Source: Bacteroidota bacterium
GTDB taxonomy: Bacteria > Bacteroidota > Bacteroidia > Bacteroidales > VadinHA17
Direction of reading: 5' to 3'
NCBI GenBank assembly: GCA_003250475.1
Contig: QKGI01000091.1
Span: 1 to 51,771, forward strand
Length of the DNA stretch: 51,771 nt
Part shown: positions 16,409-25,244 of the stretch, one piece after another
How positions within the stretch are numbered: the first letter of the stretch is position 1
Layout of the letters: each line of letters begins with the position of its first letter
Translations under genes and position numbers: made by a program
Notes under the pieces: generated by a model
The model's input: the letters and a program-made list of their open reading frames with translations, nothing else
Database searches by the model: none
What the model was told of the DNA's origin: nothing

Positions 16409-17746
16409 ATGAAGAAGAGGATAGTAATACTGGGGGCAGGCGAGAGCGGAGCCGGATCGGCGGTGCTGGCTCAGAAACAGGGGTTTGATGTATTCGTGAC
16501 CGATAACGGCAGCATAAAGGAGAAGTACCGTGAGGTGCTTGCTGCACATGACATTCCGTTCGAGGAGGGAAGGCATACACCGGAGCTGATCATGAACGCT
16601 GACGAGGTGGTCAAGAGTCCCGGACTACGCGAGGATAATCCTCTCGTGGTTGCCATACATGAGAAAGGTATCCCGGTCATATCAGAGATTGAGTTTGCCG
16701 GCCGCTATACTGACGCTGTCAAAATATGCGTCACCGGCAGTAACGGTAAGACCACCACCACCAACCTTATCTACCACATGATGAAGAAAGCAGGTCTCAA
16801 CGTTGCCATGACAGGTAACGTGGGCAACAGCTTTGCGATGGCTGTGGCTGAGGGAGGGTATGATTATTATGTTATTGAACTAAGCAGTTTCCAGCTTGAC
16901 GGGATGTTTGATTTCAGGGCTGAGATAGCCATCCTGATGAACATCACTCCTGATCATCTCGACAGGTATGATCATGACATGCAAAACTATGTAGACTCCA
17001 AGATGCGTGTGATACGCAACCAGACTGCCGCCGATCATTTCATCTGGTGTGCCGATGACCCTGTGACAGCCAGGGAGGTGGACAGGAGGACAATAGCCTC
17101 CAGATCATACCCATTCTCTATTGGTTCATGCGAGGGAATGGCTGCCTGCATCGAAAACGACAATATTATTCTTGATATAATCCAAAAAACCAGCCTTATG
17201 ACCATTCATGACCTGGCGTTGAAAGGGCGCCATAATACTTACAACTCGATGGCCGCAGCCATCGCCGGCAAGGTCCTCAACATCCGCAAGGAGACAATAC
17301 GCGATAGCCTGACAGACTTCCAGGGTGTGGAGCACAGGCTTGAGTCTGTCATAATGGTAGCGGGAATAAACTTCATCAATGATTCAAAGGCAACGAATGT
17401 CAACTCCACCTGGTACGCGCTTGAGTGCATGAAGACAGATGTGATATGGATTGCGGGAGGAATTGATAAGGGGAATGACTATTCTGAGCTGGATACCGTG
17501 GTAAGGGAGAAGGTGAAAGCAATAGTATGCCTCGGAAAAGATAATTCCAAGATCATAAACGCTTTTACCGGTACGGTGACTACCATAGTTGAGACCACCT
17601 CCATGGAGGAAGCTGTCAGGTCGGCATACTACCTGGCCCATAAAGGCGATACGGTACTGCTTTCTCCTGCATGTGCAAGTTTTGATCTTTTTAACAACTA
17701 TGAGGATCGTGGACATCAGTTCAAAATGGCTGTAAGAAATCTGTAA
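16409..17746 (+). CDS. murD: UDP-MurNAc-L-Ala:D-Glu ligase MurD
   Basis: This 445-residue Mur ligase adds D-glutamate to UDP-MurNAc-L-alanine. It has an N-terminal Rossmann segment (ILGAGESGAGSAVLA), the ATP loop CVTGSNGKTTTTNL, the central MNITPDHLDRYD motif and INDSKATN, then the late LLSPACASFDLFNNYEDRG motif diagnostic for MurD. Normal length; 4 nt separate it from ftsW. Confidence 0.96.
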   Translation: MKKRIVILGAGESGAGSAVLAQKQGFDVFVTDNGSIKEKYREVLAAHDIPFEEGRHTPELIMNADEVVKSPGLREDNPLVVAIHEKGIPVISEIEFAGRYTDAVKICVTGSNGKTTTTNLIYHMMKKAGLNVAMTGNVGNSFAMAVAEGGYDYYVIELSSFQLDGMFDFRAEIAILMNITPDHLDRYDHDMQNYVDSKMRVIRNQTAADHFIWCADDPVTAREVDRRTIASRSYPFSIGSCEGMAACIENDNIILDIIQKTSLMTIHDLALKGRHNTYNSMAAAIAGKVLNIRKETIRDSLTDFQGVEHRLESVIMVAGINFINDSKATNVNSTWYALECMKTDVIWIAGGIDKGNDYSELDTVVREKVKAIVCLGKDNSKIINAFTGTVTTIVETTSMEEAVRSAYYLAHKGDTVLLSPACASFDLFNNYEDRGHQFKMAVRNL

Positions 17747-17750
17747 TATT

Positions 17751-18941
17751 ATGTCGCAAGTGACGATAAAGAGGTTTTTCAGGGGCGACAGGTATCTGTG
17801 GGGACTCATCGCCTTCTTCATGCTTATCTCGCTGCTGTCTGTGTACAGCTCATCGGTTGGCGTAGCCTATTCGTCACATCACGGCGATACATTCTACTTC
17901 CTTCGCACCCAGTTTATAATGCTGATGCTGGGTTTGCTGATAATCGTAGTCACTCACTGGATACCTTATATTAAATATATGCAGTTTGCCACCATCGGGC
18001 TGGGAGTGGCAATAATACTGCTCATCATAACACTTTTTGCCGGGGTGAGCATAAACCAGGCTACCCGCTGGCTGGAGATACCGGGGATAGGGCTCAGGTT
18101 GCAGACTTCTGATCTGGCCAAGGTGGCACTGGTCATATACCTTGCACGCGGACTGACGGTTTACCAGAATGAGCTCCGTAACTTCAGTGTGGTTACCATG
18201 AAGCTGATGGCCCCGGTGGCAGTGGTATGTGCACTGATCATGTCGGAGAACCTCTCTACGGCGGCCATGATCTTCATGATCAGCATGATAATATTATTCA
18301 TTGGTCGTGTGCCATTCCGTTTCCTGCTTGCTTATGCAGGGCTGGGGGTTGCGGCAGTGATACTGTTCGCCTCACTGCTGATGATAGTAAAAAAGGATGA
18401 CAACAGGGTACAGGTCTGGAAGAACAGGATAGAGACCTACTTCAGTGGCGAGGGATCTGCTGACGATGATTACCAGGCCAACCAGGCCAAGATAGCCATC
18501 TCCACAGGCAAGCTCTTCGGCAAGCTGCCGGGAAAGAGTACGCAGCGCAATATGCTGCCGCAGTCAAACTCAGACTTCATCTTTGCGATTATTGTGGAGG
18601 AGTATGGGCTTTTTGGAGCTATGATACTTATAATGAGCTACCTGGCGATAATGTTCCGGGGGATACAGATAGCGCGAAAGTGTGACTATGCCTTCCCGGC
18701 CCTGATGGTGCTGGGGCTTACCGTTATGATAGTATTCCAGGCATTTCTTAACATGCTGGTTGCTGTAGGCCTCTTCCCGGTGACAGGCCAGACCCTTCCG
18801 CTTATAAGCTGGGGCAGGACCTCGGTGATGGTCATAAGCTTTTCCCTGGGAGCGATACTAAGCGTCTCGAGGGTTATGAATGCACGTGAACGGAGTGAGA
18901 AACTATCTGATATTGAACAGACAGATACCAATGCCGCATGA
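17751..18941 (+). CDS. ftsW: Septal peptidoglycan glycosyltransferase FtsW (SEDS)
   Basis: This 396-residue SEDS-family protein has roughly ten membrane segments. It carries family motifs such as YSSS in the first loop, INQATRWLEIPG, and QSNSDFIFAIIVEEYGLFG followed late by TGQTLPLISWGRTS. FtsW polymerises lipid II at the septum with FtsI. Its place between murD and murG favours FtsW over RodA. It overlaps murG by ATGA. Confidence 0.94.
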   Translation: MSQVTIKRFFRGDRYLWGLIAFFMLISLLSVYSSSVGVAYSSHHGDTFYFLRTQFIMLMLGLLIIVVTHWIPYIKYMQFATIGLGVAIILLIITLFAGVSINQATRWLEIPGIGLRLQTSDLAKVALVIYLARGLTVYQNELRNFSVVTMKLMAPVAVVCALIMSENLSTAAMIFMISMIILFIGRVPFRFLLAYAGLGVAAVILFASLLMIVKKDDNRVQVWKNRIETYFSGEGSADDDYQANQAKIAISTGKLFGKLPGKSTQRNMLPQSNSDFIFAIIVEEYGLFGAMILIMSYLAIMFRGIQIARKCDYAFPALMVLGLTVMIVFQAFLNMLVAVGLFPVTGQTLPLISWGRTSVMVISFSLGAILSVSRVMNARERSEKLSDIEQTDTNAA

Positions 18942-20053
18942 AGACCGGGGGTAAGGAGATAAGAATCATCATCAGCGGAGGCGGGACCGGAGGTCACCTG
19001 TTTCCTGCCATCGCTATCGCCAATGCCCTGAAGCGCCTGGAACCGTCAGCCAGGATATTATTCGTGGGTGCCACAGGTAAGATGGAGATGCAGAAGGTGC
19101 CGGAAGCAGGTTATGAGATAACCGGCCTGCCGGTGGCAGGAATGGTAAGGGGAGGAGGTATAAGAAACGTACGCGTGGCATGGAAACTCCTTCGCAGCAT
19201 AATAAAGTCGGCACGGATAATAAGGAGCTTTAAACCTGATGTGGTCGTAGGTGTGGGCGGCTATGCCTCCGGACCGGTGTTAAGACAGGCACAGCAGAAA
19301 CACATCCCCACCCTGATACAGGAACAGAACAGCTATGCAGGAGTCACCAACAAACTGCTTGCCCGTAAAGCCGCCAGGATATGTGTGGCATATGAAGGGA
19401 TGGACAGATACTTTCCAGGGGATAAAATATTGTTTACAGGTAACCCCGTACGGCAGCCCTATGATGACCTCGAACCTTTGAAAGCAGAAGCGATTGAGCA
19501 TTTCAGGCTGAAGACAGGTATGCCGGTAGTCCTCGTCCTTGGCGGATCGCTGGGCGCCGGCACCATCAATGACAGTATCGGCGGCGGCATAGAGACGGTG
19601 GAGCATTCCGGGGTTCAGATGATATGGCAGACCGGCAGCCACTACTATGACCGTGTACGTGAGCTGGCTGAAGAGAAAGCCGTGATGAACATCAGGGTTA
19701 CAGGCTTCATCAACCGGATGGACCTGGCCTATGCCGCCGCCGACATCATCATTTCACGTGCCGGCGCCGGGACCATCTCCGAGCTGGCACTGGTAGGCAA
19801 GCCGGTAATACTTGTGCCCTCACCCAACGTGGCTGAGGATCACCAGACACATAACGCCAGGGCTCTGGCAGACAGGGAGGCAGCAATAATGGTTAAGGAT
19901 GTGGATGCTGACAGGGAGCTTATTAAAACAACACTGGCACTGGTGAATGACCTGTCACTGAAGACGACCCTATCAGATAACATAAAGAAACTGGCTATCA
20001 AAAATGCCGACGAGATGATAGCGCGGGAAGTATTAAAACTTGTCAGGAGATGA
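18938..20053 (+). CDS. murG: Lipid II-forming GlcNAc transferase MurG
   Basis: This 371-residue GT28 enzyme adds GlcNAc to lipid I on the inner membrane face. The N-terminal GGGTGGHLFPAIAIA loop, PDVVVGVGGYASGP, LIQEQNSYAGVTNK and the UDP-GlcNAc site ISRAGAGTISELALVGKPVILVPSP (read in two halves) are all present. ATGA overlaps at both ends point to translational coupling with ftsW and murC. Confidence 0.96.
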   Translation: MKTGGKEIRIIISGGGTGGHLFPAIAIANALKRLEPSARILFVGATGKMEMQKVPEAGYEITGLPVAGMVRGGGIRNVRVAWKLLRSIIKSARIIRSFKPDVVVGVGGYASGPVLRQAQQKHIPTLIQEQNSYAGVTNKLLARKAARICVAYEGMDRYFPGDKILFTGNPVRQPYDDLEPLKAEAIEHFRLKTGMPVVLVLGGSLGAGTINDSIGGGIETVEHSGVQMIWQTGSHYYDRVRELAEEKAVMNIRVTGFINRMDLAYAAADIIISRAGAGTISELALVGKPVILVPSPNVAEDHQTHNARALADREAAIMVKDVDADRELIKTTLALVNDLSLKTTLSDNIKKLAIKNADEMIAREVLKLVRR

Positions 20054-21441
20054 GAGGACTGTCTAACATAGAGGGAATTTACTTTCTGGGAATTGGCGGT
20101 ATAGGTATGAGCGCCCTGGCCCGATATTTCCTGGCTGCCGGCTATATTATCTGCGGTTATGACCGTACACAAAGCCAGCTGACAGACACCCTGGAAGAGG
20201 AAGGCTGCAGTATCATTTATGAAGACAACATCGACTCTCTGCCGGTACTCTTCTCTGACCCGGATGGTCGCAACAGGGTGATGATTGTCTATACGCCGGC
20301 CATCCCTGAAGAGAGCATACTGCTTAACTATTTCAGGGATAACGGATATACCATCTATAAAAGGTCTGAGATTCTTGGGCTTATATCACGCGAGACTGAT
20401 GCCATCGCTATAGCCGGTACACATGGAAAGACCACTGTCAGCACCATGGCCGCACACATTCTCACAGCATCGGCAGTCAACTGTTCTGCCTTCCTGGGTG
20501 GCATATCGAAGAACTATGACACAAACCTGATCCTTGCAGACAGTCGTTTTACAGTCATGGAGGCAGATGAGTTTGACCGTTCCTTTCTTCAGCTCTCTCC
20601 TTTTATTTCTGTTGTGACGGCCATTGATCCTGATCATCTTGATATATATGGTACTGCAGAGACTATGGTGGAAGCCTATAGTGAGTTCTGCCACAGGGTA
20701 CGTGGCGGAGGAACGCTTATACTTAATGAAGGCATCATTGCTTCCCTCACACTGCCCGGTGATGTCACTGTCTACAGTTATGGCACCGGAAAGGAGTCAT
20801 CCTTCAGGGCTGCTAATATTGAAAAGGAGGAGGGGTGTTACAGGTTCGACCTCATGACCCCGGGAGAGCCGGTGACAGACGTGAGACTGGCCCTGCCAGG
20901 CATGGTGAACATTCTCAATGCCACGGCAGCTGCATCGGCAGCCTGGTGCGCCGGCGTACCTGCCGGCGATATCCGGAGTGCTCTCCGTTCATACCAGGGC
21001 GTGAGACGCAGGTTTGATATCAGGTATTCCGGGAAGGAGATAATCTATCTCGATGACTATGCACATCATCCGAAAGAGATAGAGGCCCTGGTCAGCGCTG
21101 TGCGTGACTTCTGGCCCGGGAAGCATGTGACGGGTATCTTCCAGCCGCATCTTTACACCCGGACGCGTGATTTCGCCGGCGGATTTGCAGCTGCCCTCGA
21201 CAGACTCGACGAGGTATTACTGCTGACACTTTATCCTGCACGGGAAAAGCCGATAGAGAACGTATCATCGGAGATGATAGCACGACTGATGAAACTCAAA
21301 AACGTGAAGGTGGTAACAAGAGACGAGCTGCTGCCTGCACTGGAACACCTGAAAGAGGGCCTGTTGCTGACAATAGGTGCCGGCGACATAGACCGTTTTA
21401 TTGAACCGATAACAGAGATGCTCAGAGAGCGTAAAGCATGA
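20050..21441 (+). CDS. murC: UDP-MurNAc:L-alanine ligase MurC
   Basis: This 463-residue protein is the first Mur ligase of the stem-peptide pathway. FLGIGGIGMSALA forms the N-terminal nucleotide fold, AIAGTHGKTTVSTM the ATP loop, and EADEFDRSF and DDYAHHPKEI are MurC-type motifs. It overlaps murG and ftsQ by 4 nt each. With murD, murE, mraY and murG it supplies most lipid II steps; murF, ddl, murA and murB are not in the window. Confidence 0.96.
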   Translation: MRGLSNIEGIYFLGIGGIGMSALARYFLAAGYIICGYDRTQSQLTDTLEEEGCSIIYEDNIDSLPVLFSDPDGRNRVMIVYTPAIPEESILLNYFRDNGYTIYKRSEILGLISRETDAIAIAGTHGKTTVSTMAAHILTASAVNCSAFLGGISKNYDTNLILADSRFTVMEADEFDRSFLQLSPFISVVTAIDPDHLDIYGTAETMVEAYSEFCHRVRGGGTLILNEGIIASLTLPGDVTVYSYGTGKESSFRAANIEKEEGCYRFDLMTPGEPVTDVRLALPGMVNILNATAAASAAWCAGVPAGDIRSALRSYQGVRRRFDIRYSGKEIIYLDDYAHHPKEIEALVSAVRDFWPGKHVTGIFQPHLYTRTRDFAGGFAAALDRLDEVLLLTLYPAREKPIENVSSEMIARLMKLKNVKVVTRDELLPALEHLKEGLLLTIGAGDIDRFIEPITEMLRERKA

Positions 21442-22211
21442 GCCTGCTGATGAAAATAGCGACAATATGTACAGGAATAGCAATATTCCTTGCACCGCTT
21501 TTTATCCGTATGGGAGGCAGTGAGGCAGTGTGCGAAGGTGTGGTGATAACCATCGCTGACTCTTCAAGACACAGCTTCATCAGCGAGGAGGATATCATGA
21601 ATGCGCTCCGGGCTACCGGAATACGGGTCACCGGGGAGAAAATATCGGAGATACCGCTCACCAGGCTGGAAGAGAAAGTGAAAGAATTCACGGAGCTGAA
21701 GGTGGCAGAGGTATACATGTCAGAGGACAGGAAATTGCATGTATATGCAAACCAGCGCGAACCGGTTTTGAGGGTGGTGGCATCATACGGCGGCGATTTC
21801 TTCATTGACAGCGAGGGGGTCATCATGCGCCGTCATAATCTTTATACACCCAACCTGCATATTCTTGAGGCAGACATGGTCTTCGTTCCTGATCAGATGA
21901 CAGGCATGAATATATATGATTCCGGGAAGACCCTTAACCTGGCAAAGGCATTTGAACTTGTAAACTATATACGTGGGAACAGCTTCTGGAACCAGATGAT
22001 TGACCAGTTGATGATGGCGCGTGACGGCAGTGTGACCCTTGTGCCTCATGTGGGCAACCATATTGTCAGGCTTGGTCAGGCCGATAATTATGAAGAAAAA
22101 CTTAACAACCTCCTTGTATTCTACCGTGAAGCCATGCCGCTGGCCGGATGGGACAGGTACAGGGTGGTAAACATTGAATATAAAGGGCAGGTTGTCTGCC
22201 AGAGGAGATAA
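21438..22211 (+). CDS. ftsQ: FtsQ-like divisome protein
   Basis: This 257-residue protein has a short N-terminus, one membrane segment (about 5-20), a POTRA-like region (VITIADSSRHSFISEEDIMNAL) and an FtsQ-type domain ending in VNIEYKGQVVCQRR, a Bacteroidota FtsQ feature. FtsQ links early and late divisome proteins on the periplasmic side. Overall similarity to E. coli FtsQ is weak, so position between murC and ftsA matters. A 26-nt gap to ftsA follows. Confidence 0.87.
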   Translation: MSLLMKIATICTGIAIFLAPLFIRMGGSEAVCEGVVITIADSSRHSFISEEDIMNALRATGIRVTGEKISEIPLTRLEEKVKEFTELKVAEVYMSEDRKLHVYANQREPVLRVVASYGGDFFIDSEGVIMRRHNLYTPNLHILEADMVFVPDQMTGMNIYDSGKTLNLAKAFELVNYIRGNSFWNQMIDQLMMARDGSVTLVPHVGNHIVRLGQADNYEEKLNNLLVFYREAMPLAGWDRYRVVNIEYKGQVVCQRR

Positions 22212-22237
22212 TTGTTGAACAACCATATAGATGTATT

Positions 22238-23623
22238 ATGAACAGTAAAGATCAGTTAGTAGCAGCCATTGACATCGGCACGACGAAAATCGTTGCCATT
22301 GTGGGGCGCAGCGACGGTAACGGGGGCATTGAGATCCTTGGACTGAGTAACACACCTTCAACCGGGGTCAAGCGGGGTGTGGTGCTGAACATTGAAGAGA
22401 CGGTAAGGGCTATCCGTACTACCGTCGATGACCTCGAAGAGAGAACAGGCCTGGTTCTGACAGATGTCTTTGTAGGCATAGCAGGCAGGCATATCAAGAG
22501 TAAGATGGCGCGAGGTTATATCACGCGCGACTCACATGAGTCGGAGATAGATATCAGCGACATACGCCGTCTCACCGCAGACATGTACAAGCTTCCCATC
22601 GACGTGGGGGAGGAGATCATTCATGTCATTCCCCAGACCTATATCGTCGATAATGAATCAGGGATCAACAACCCTGTTGGCATATGCGGCAAGAGGCTGG
22701 AGGCCAACTTTCATATCGTTATAGGGCAGATCTCGTCAGCACGTAACACAGAGAGATGCATCAACAAGGCCGGGATGAACCTTATGAGCCTGGTTCTTGA
22801 ACCCCTGGCATCGTCGGAAGCAGTACTGACAGATGAGGAGAAAGAGGCGGGCGTGGTGCTGGTTGACATAGGCGGGGGCACTACTGACGTAGCCATCTAT
22901 TATGACAATGTCATCAGGCATACGGCTGTCATCCCGTTCGGAGGCAACATGGTCACATCAGATATCAGGGAGGGTTGCTCCATCCTCCAGAAACAGGCTG
23001 AAGACCTGAAGGTCAAATTCGGATACGCCATAGGAGATATTGCACCTGAAAATAAGGTGGTATCTATACCCGGCATAGCAGGCAGGGAGCCTAAGGAAAT
23101 ATCGTTCAAGAACCTGGCCTATATCATCCAGAGCAGGATGGAGGAGATCCTCGACGCCGTCAACTTCGAGATACAGAATTCAGGCTTTGCTGAGAAGCTT
23201 ACTGCAGGAGTGGTTATCACCGGTGGCGGGGCCATGCTGAAGAACCTGCCTCAGCTCGTCAAGTACAAGACAGCTATGGACGTCAGGATCGGACACCCCA
23301 ACGTACACCTTACAGGTAAAGGCAAGGATGAAATAAACCAGCCTATGTATGCTACCAGCGTTGGACTCGTTCTCAGGGGGCTCGAGTATATCGATGAGAA
23401 CAAGACTTATGTGCGGTTTGGTGAGAAGAAAGCTGAACCTCCCAGGCATAAAGAGCATCAGCATGACAGGGCAGCGGAAGAGCCTCTGCAGCCTGTGGCA
23501 GAGGAACAGTTCTATGAAGAGCGGCCACGGGGCGGCAGTTCGATAAGTGAGAAGCTAAAGAACCTCTGGGGCAAAATCATTGAGGCTACGGATGAGAGAA
23601 TCGATGACAGTACCCCAAACTAA
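22238..23623 (+). CDS. ftsA: Cell division protein FtsA
   Basis: This 461-residue actin-fold protein tethers FtsZ to the membrane. Phosphate-binding loops are AIDIGTTKIVAIVG (N-terminal) and VVLVDIGGGTTDVAIY; VVITGGGAMLKNLPQL is the adenosine motif. The tail after about residue 395 is rich in charged residues and ends in an amphipathic stretch (SISEKLKNLWGKIIEA), the likely membrane-targeting helix, followed by a short acidic end. It is longer than E. coli FtsA because of this linker. Confidence 0.96.
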   Translation: MNSKDQLVAAIDIGTTKIVAIVGRSDGNGGIEILGLSNTPSTGVKRGVVLNIEETVRAIRTTVDDLEERTGLVLTDVFVGIAGRHIKSKMARGYITRDSHESEIDISDIRRLTADMYKLPIDVGEEIIHVIPQTYIVDNESGINNPVGICGKRLEANFHIVIGQISSARNTERCINKAGMNLMSLVLEPLASSEAVLTDEEKEAGVVLVDIGGGTTDVAIYYDNVIRHTAVIPFGGNMVTSDIREGCSILQKQAEDLKVKFGYAIGDIAPENKVVSIPGIAGREPKEISFKNLAYIIQSRMEEILDAVNFEIQNSGFAEKLTAGVVITGGGAMLKNLPQLVKYKTAMDVRIGHPNVHLTGKGKDEINQPMYATSVGLVLRGLEYIDENKTYVRFGEKKAEPPRHKEHQHDRAAEEPLQPVAEEQFYEERPRGGSSISEKLKNLWGKIIEATDERIDDSTPN

Positions 23624-23635
23624 AAATAACCAGTT

Positions 23636-25117
23636 ATGTCAGAAGATCTGATGAATTTCGACCTGCCAGTAGACAGGTCATCAATAATAAAAGTCCTGGG
23701 CATAGGTGGCGGCGGCGGCAACGCTGTCAACCATATGTTCCGGAAGGGCATCAAGGATGTCAACTTCATCGTCTGTAACACTGACCTGCAGGCTCTTATG
23801 AAGAGCCCGGTGCCTGTCAGGGTACAGATCGGCGAGGTCACAACCGAAGGCCTTGGCGCCGGGAGCCAACCCGAAAGAGGCCGTGCTTCTGCCATCGAGA
23901 ATATTGAGGATGTGATGAATGCTCTCTCAGGTAACACAAAGATGGTCTTTATCACTGCAGGAATGGGAGGAGGAACCGGCACCGGTGCCACACCTGTTAT
24001 TGCCAAAGCATGCAGGGATGCCGGTTATCTCACTGTTGCCGTGGTCACTATTCCGTTCAGATCAGAGCTAAATCAGCGTATCAGGCTGGCTATCAGCGGA
24101 ATCAACGACCTGAAGGACAAGGTGGATTCTCTTATCGTGATAAACAATGAGAGACTGAGAGAGATTTATGGCGACGAGGGTGTCTCAGCGGCCTTTGCCC
24201 GTGCTGACGATGTGCTGGCCAATGCAGTAAAAGGGATAGCGGAGATCATCACCTGCACAGGTTACATAAATGTTGACTTTGCCGATGTCGACACTGTAAT
24301 GAGAGACTCAGGCGTGGCGCTAATGGGTATAGGCACTGCCTCCGGTGAAGACCGTGCCATAAAAGCCATTGAGGCTGCACTGACATCACCACTGCTAAGT
24401 TCCAATGACATCACCGGGGCCCGCAGCATTCTTCTGAACATCAAGTCAGGGACAGGGGAGAACGAGATAACCATGGATGAGCTTGGTGAACTGACTGATT
24501 ACGTCTATGACGCCATCTCTGATGATGCCCTGATAATAAGGGGTCTGTCAACTGATGAGGAGTTGAATGACATGATAAGTGTCACTGTTGTTGCCACTGG
24601 GTTTGAAGCCAGCGCTGACCTCGATGCCTACAAGCCTGACAGGAAGAAGGAGGTTATCAGCCTGTCAGGAGGCCAGCAGCCTGCAGCAGGTGAGAGCATG
24701 GGTGAGGGTGACGGACAGTATGTAGTACGCCCATCCCGAACGACGGACCGGGGTATCCCCTCAATAACAACCGGTATCAACCAGGGTGTCATCGACTTCG
24801 AACCGGACGGCGATATTGACATTTCGCCTGCTCCTGCCCGCCTGTCGTCGCCCCAGCCCGACAAGAACGAAGGCACATTGCGAAAACTCAAGCATATGCA
24901 GAATGTAATCAAGAACGAGGGATTGTCTACCCAGTCGATGAGTGACAATATTGAGGATTTTGAGGAAGTCCCTGCCTATGTGCGCAAGAAGATCGCCATA
25001 CATAATGCCAGCAAAGCGGCGGGCAGCAAGGTGTCGAAATTTACACTTACCCTTGATGAGGATAACCAGCCGGTCATCAGGGAAAATAATGCTTATCTGA
25101 ATGATAATGTAGATTGA
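23636..25117 (+). CDS. ftsZ: Cell division GTPase FtsZ
   Basis: This 493-residue tubulin homologue forms the Z ring. GIGGGGGNAVNHM and the tubulin signature GMGGGTGTGATPV are intact, as is the T7-loop region near NVDFADVDTVM. After the core (about 325) a linker of over 100 residues rich in Gly, Pro, Asp and Ser leads to PAYVRKKIAI, the likely conserved C-terminal peptide for FtsA binding. Unusually, about 40 residues follow that peptide. Last gene of the cluster, with a terminator 35 nt after the stop. Confidence 0.97.
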   Translation: MSEDLMNFDLPVDRSSIIKVLGIGGGGGNAVNHMFRKGIKDVNFIVCNTDLQALMKSPVPVRVQIGEVTTEGLGAGSQPERGRASAIENIEDVMNALSGNTKMVFITAGMGGGTGTGATPVIAKACRDAGYLTVAVVTIPFRSELNQRIRLAISGINDLKDKVDSLIVINNERLREIYGDEGVSAAFARADDVLANAVKGIAEIITCTGYINVDFADVDTVMRDSGVALMGIGTASGEDRAIKAIEAALTSPLLSSNDITGARSILLNIKSGTGENEITMDELGELTDYVYDAISDDALIIRGLSTDEELNDMISVTVVATGFEASADLDAYKPDRKKEVISLSGGQQPAAGESMGEGDGQYVVRPSRTTDRGIPSITTGINQGVIDFEPDGDIDISPAPARLSSPQPDKNEGTLRKLKHMQNVIKNEGLSTQSMSDNIEDFEEVPAYVRKKIAIHNASKAAGSKVSKFTLTLDEDNQPVIRENNAYLNDNVD

Positions 25118-25152
25118 TTTTGTTTTTTACCATTATATGGTTGTTGTTCACC

Positions 25153-25187
25153 GGGCCGGGCAGACTTCTTCTGACCGGCCCTTTTTT
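25153..25187 (+). terminator. Intrinsic terminator after ftsZ
   Basis: A 12-bp stem with one G/A mismatch (GGGCCGGGCAGA at 25153-25164 against TCTGACCGGCCC at 25170-25181), a 5-nt loop and six T residues (25182-25187). It ends the dcw transcription unit. Confidence 0.9.
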
Positions 25188-25230
25188 CCCTTCGGCTGCA
25201 CATTATCAGTTCCTGATGTCACTTTTTAAG

Positions 25231-25238
25231 TAAATTTG
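25231..25238 (+). promoter_or_regulatory. -7 box for the porin-like gene
   Basis: TAAATTTG is an exact TAnnTTTG match ending 6 nt before the ATG at 25245, implying a transcript with almost no leader. The in-frame TTG at 25236 is part of this box and so cannot be the start. Confidence 0.55.
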
Positions 25239-25244
25239 CCGGTG

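Noticed and set aside
25236-25238. TTG as start of the porin-like gene
   Set aside because: It lies in the TAAATTTG -7 box; ATG 25245 opens the signal peptide.
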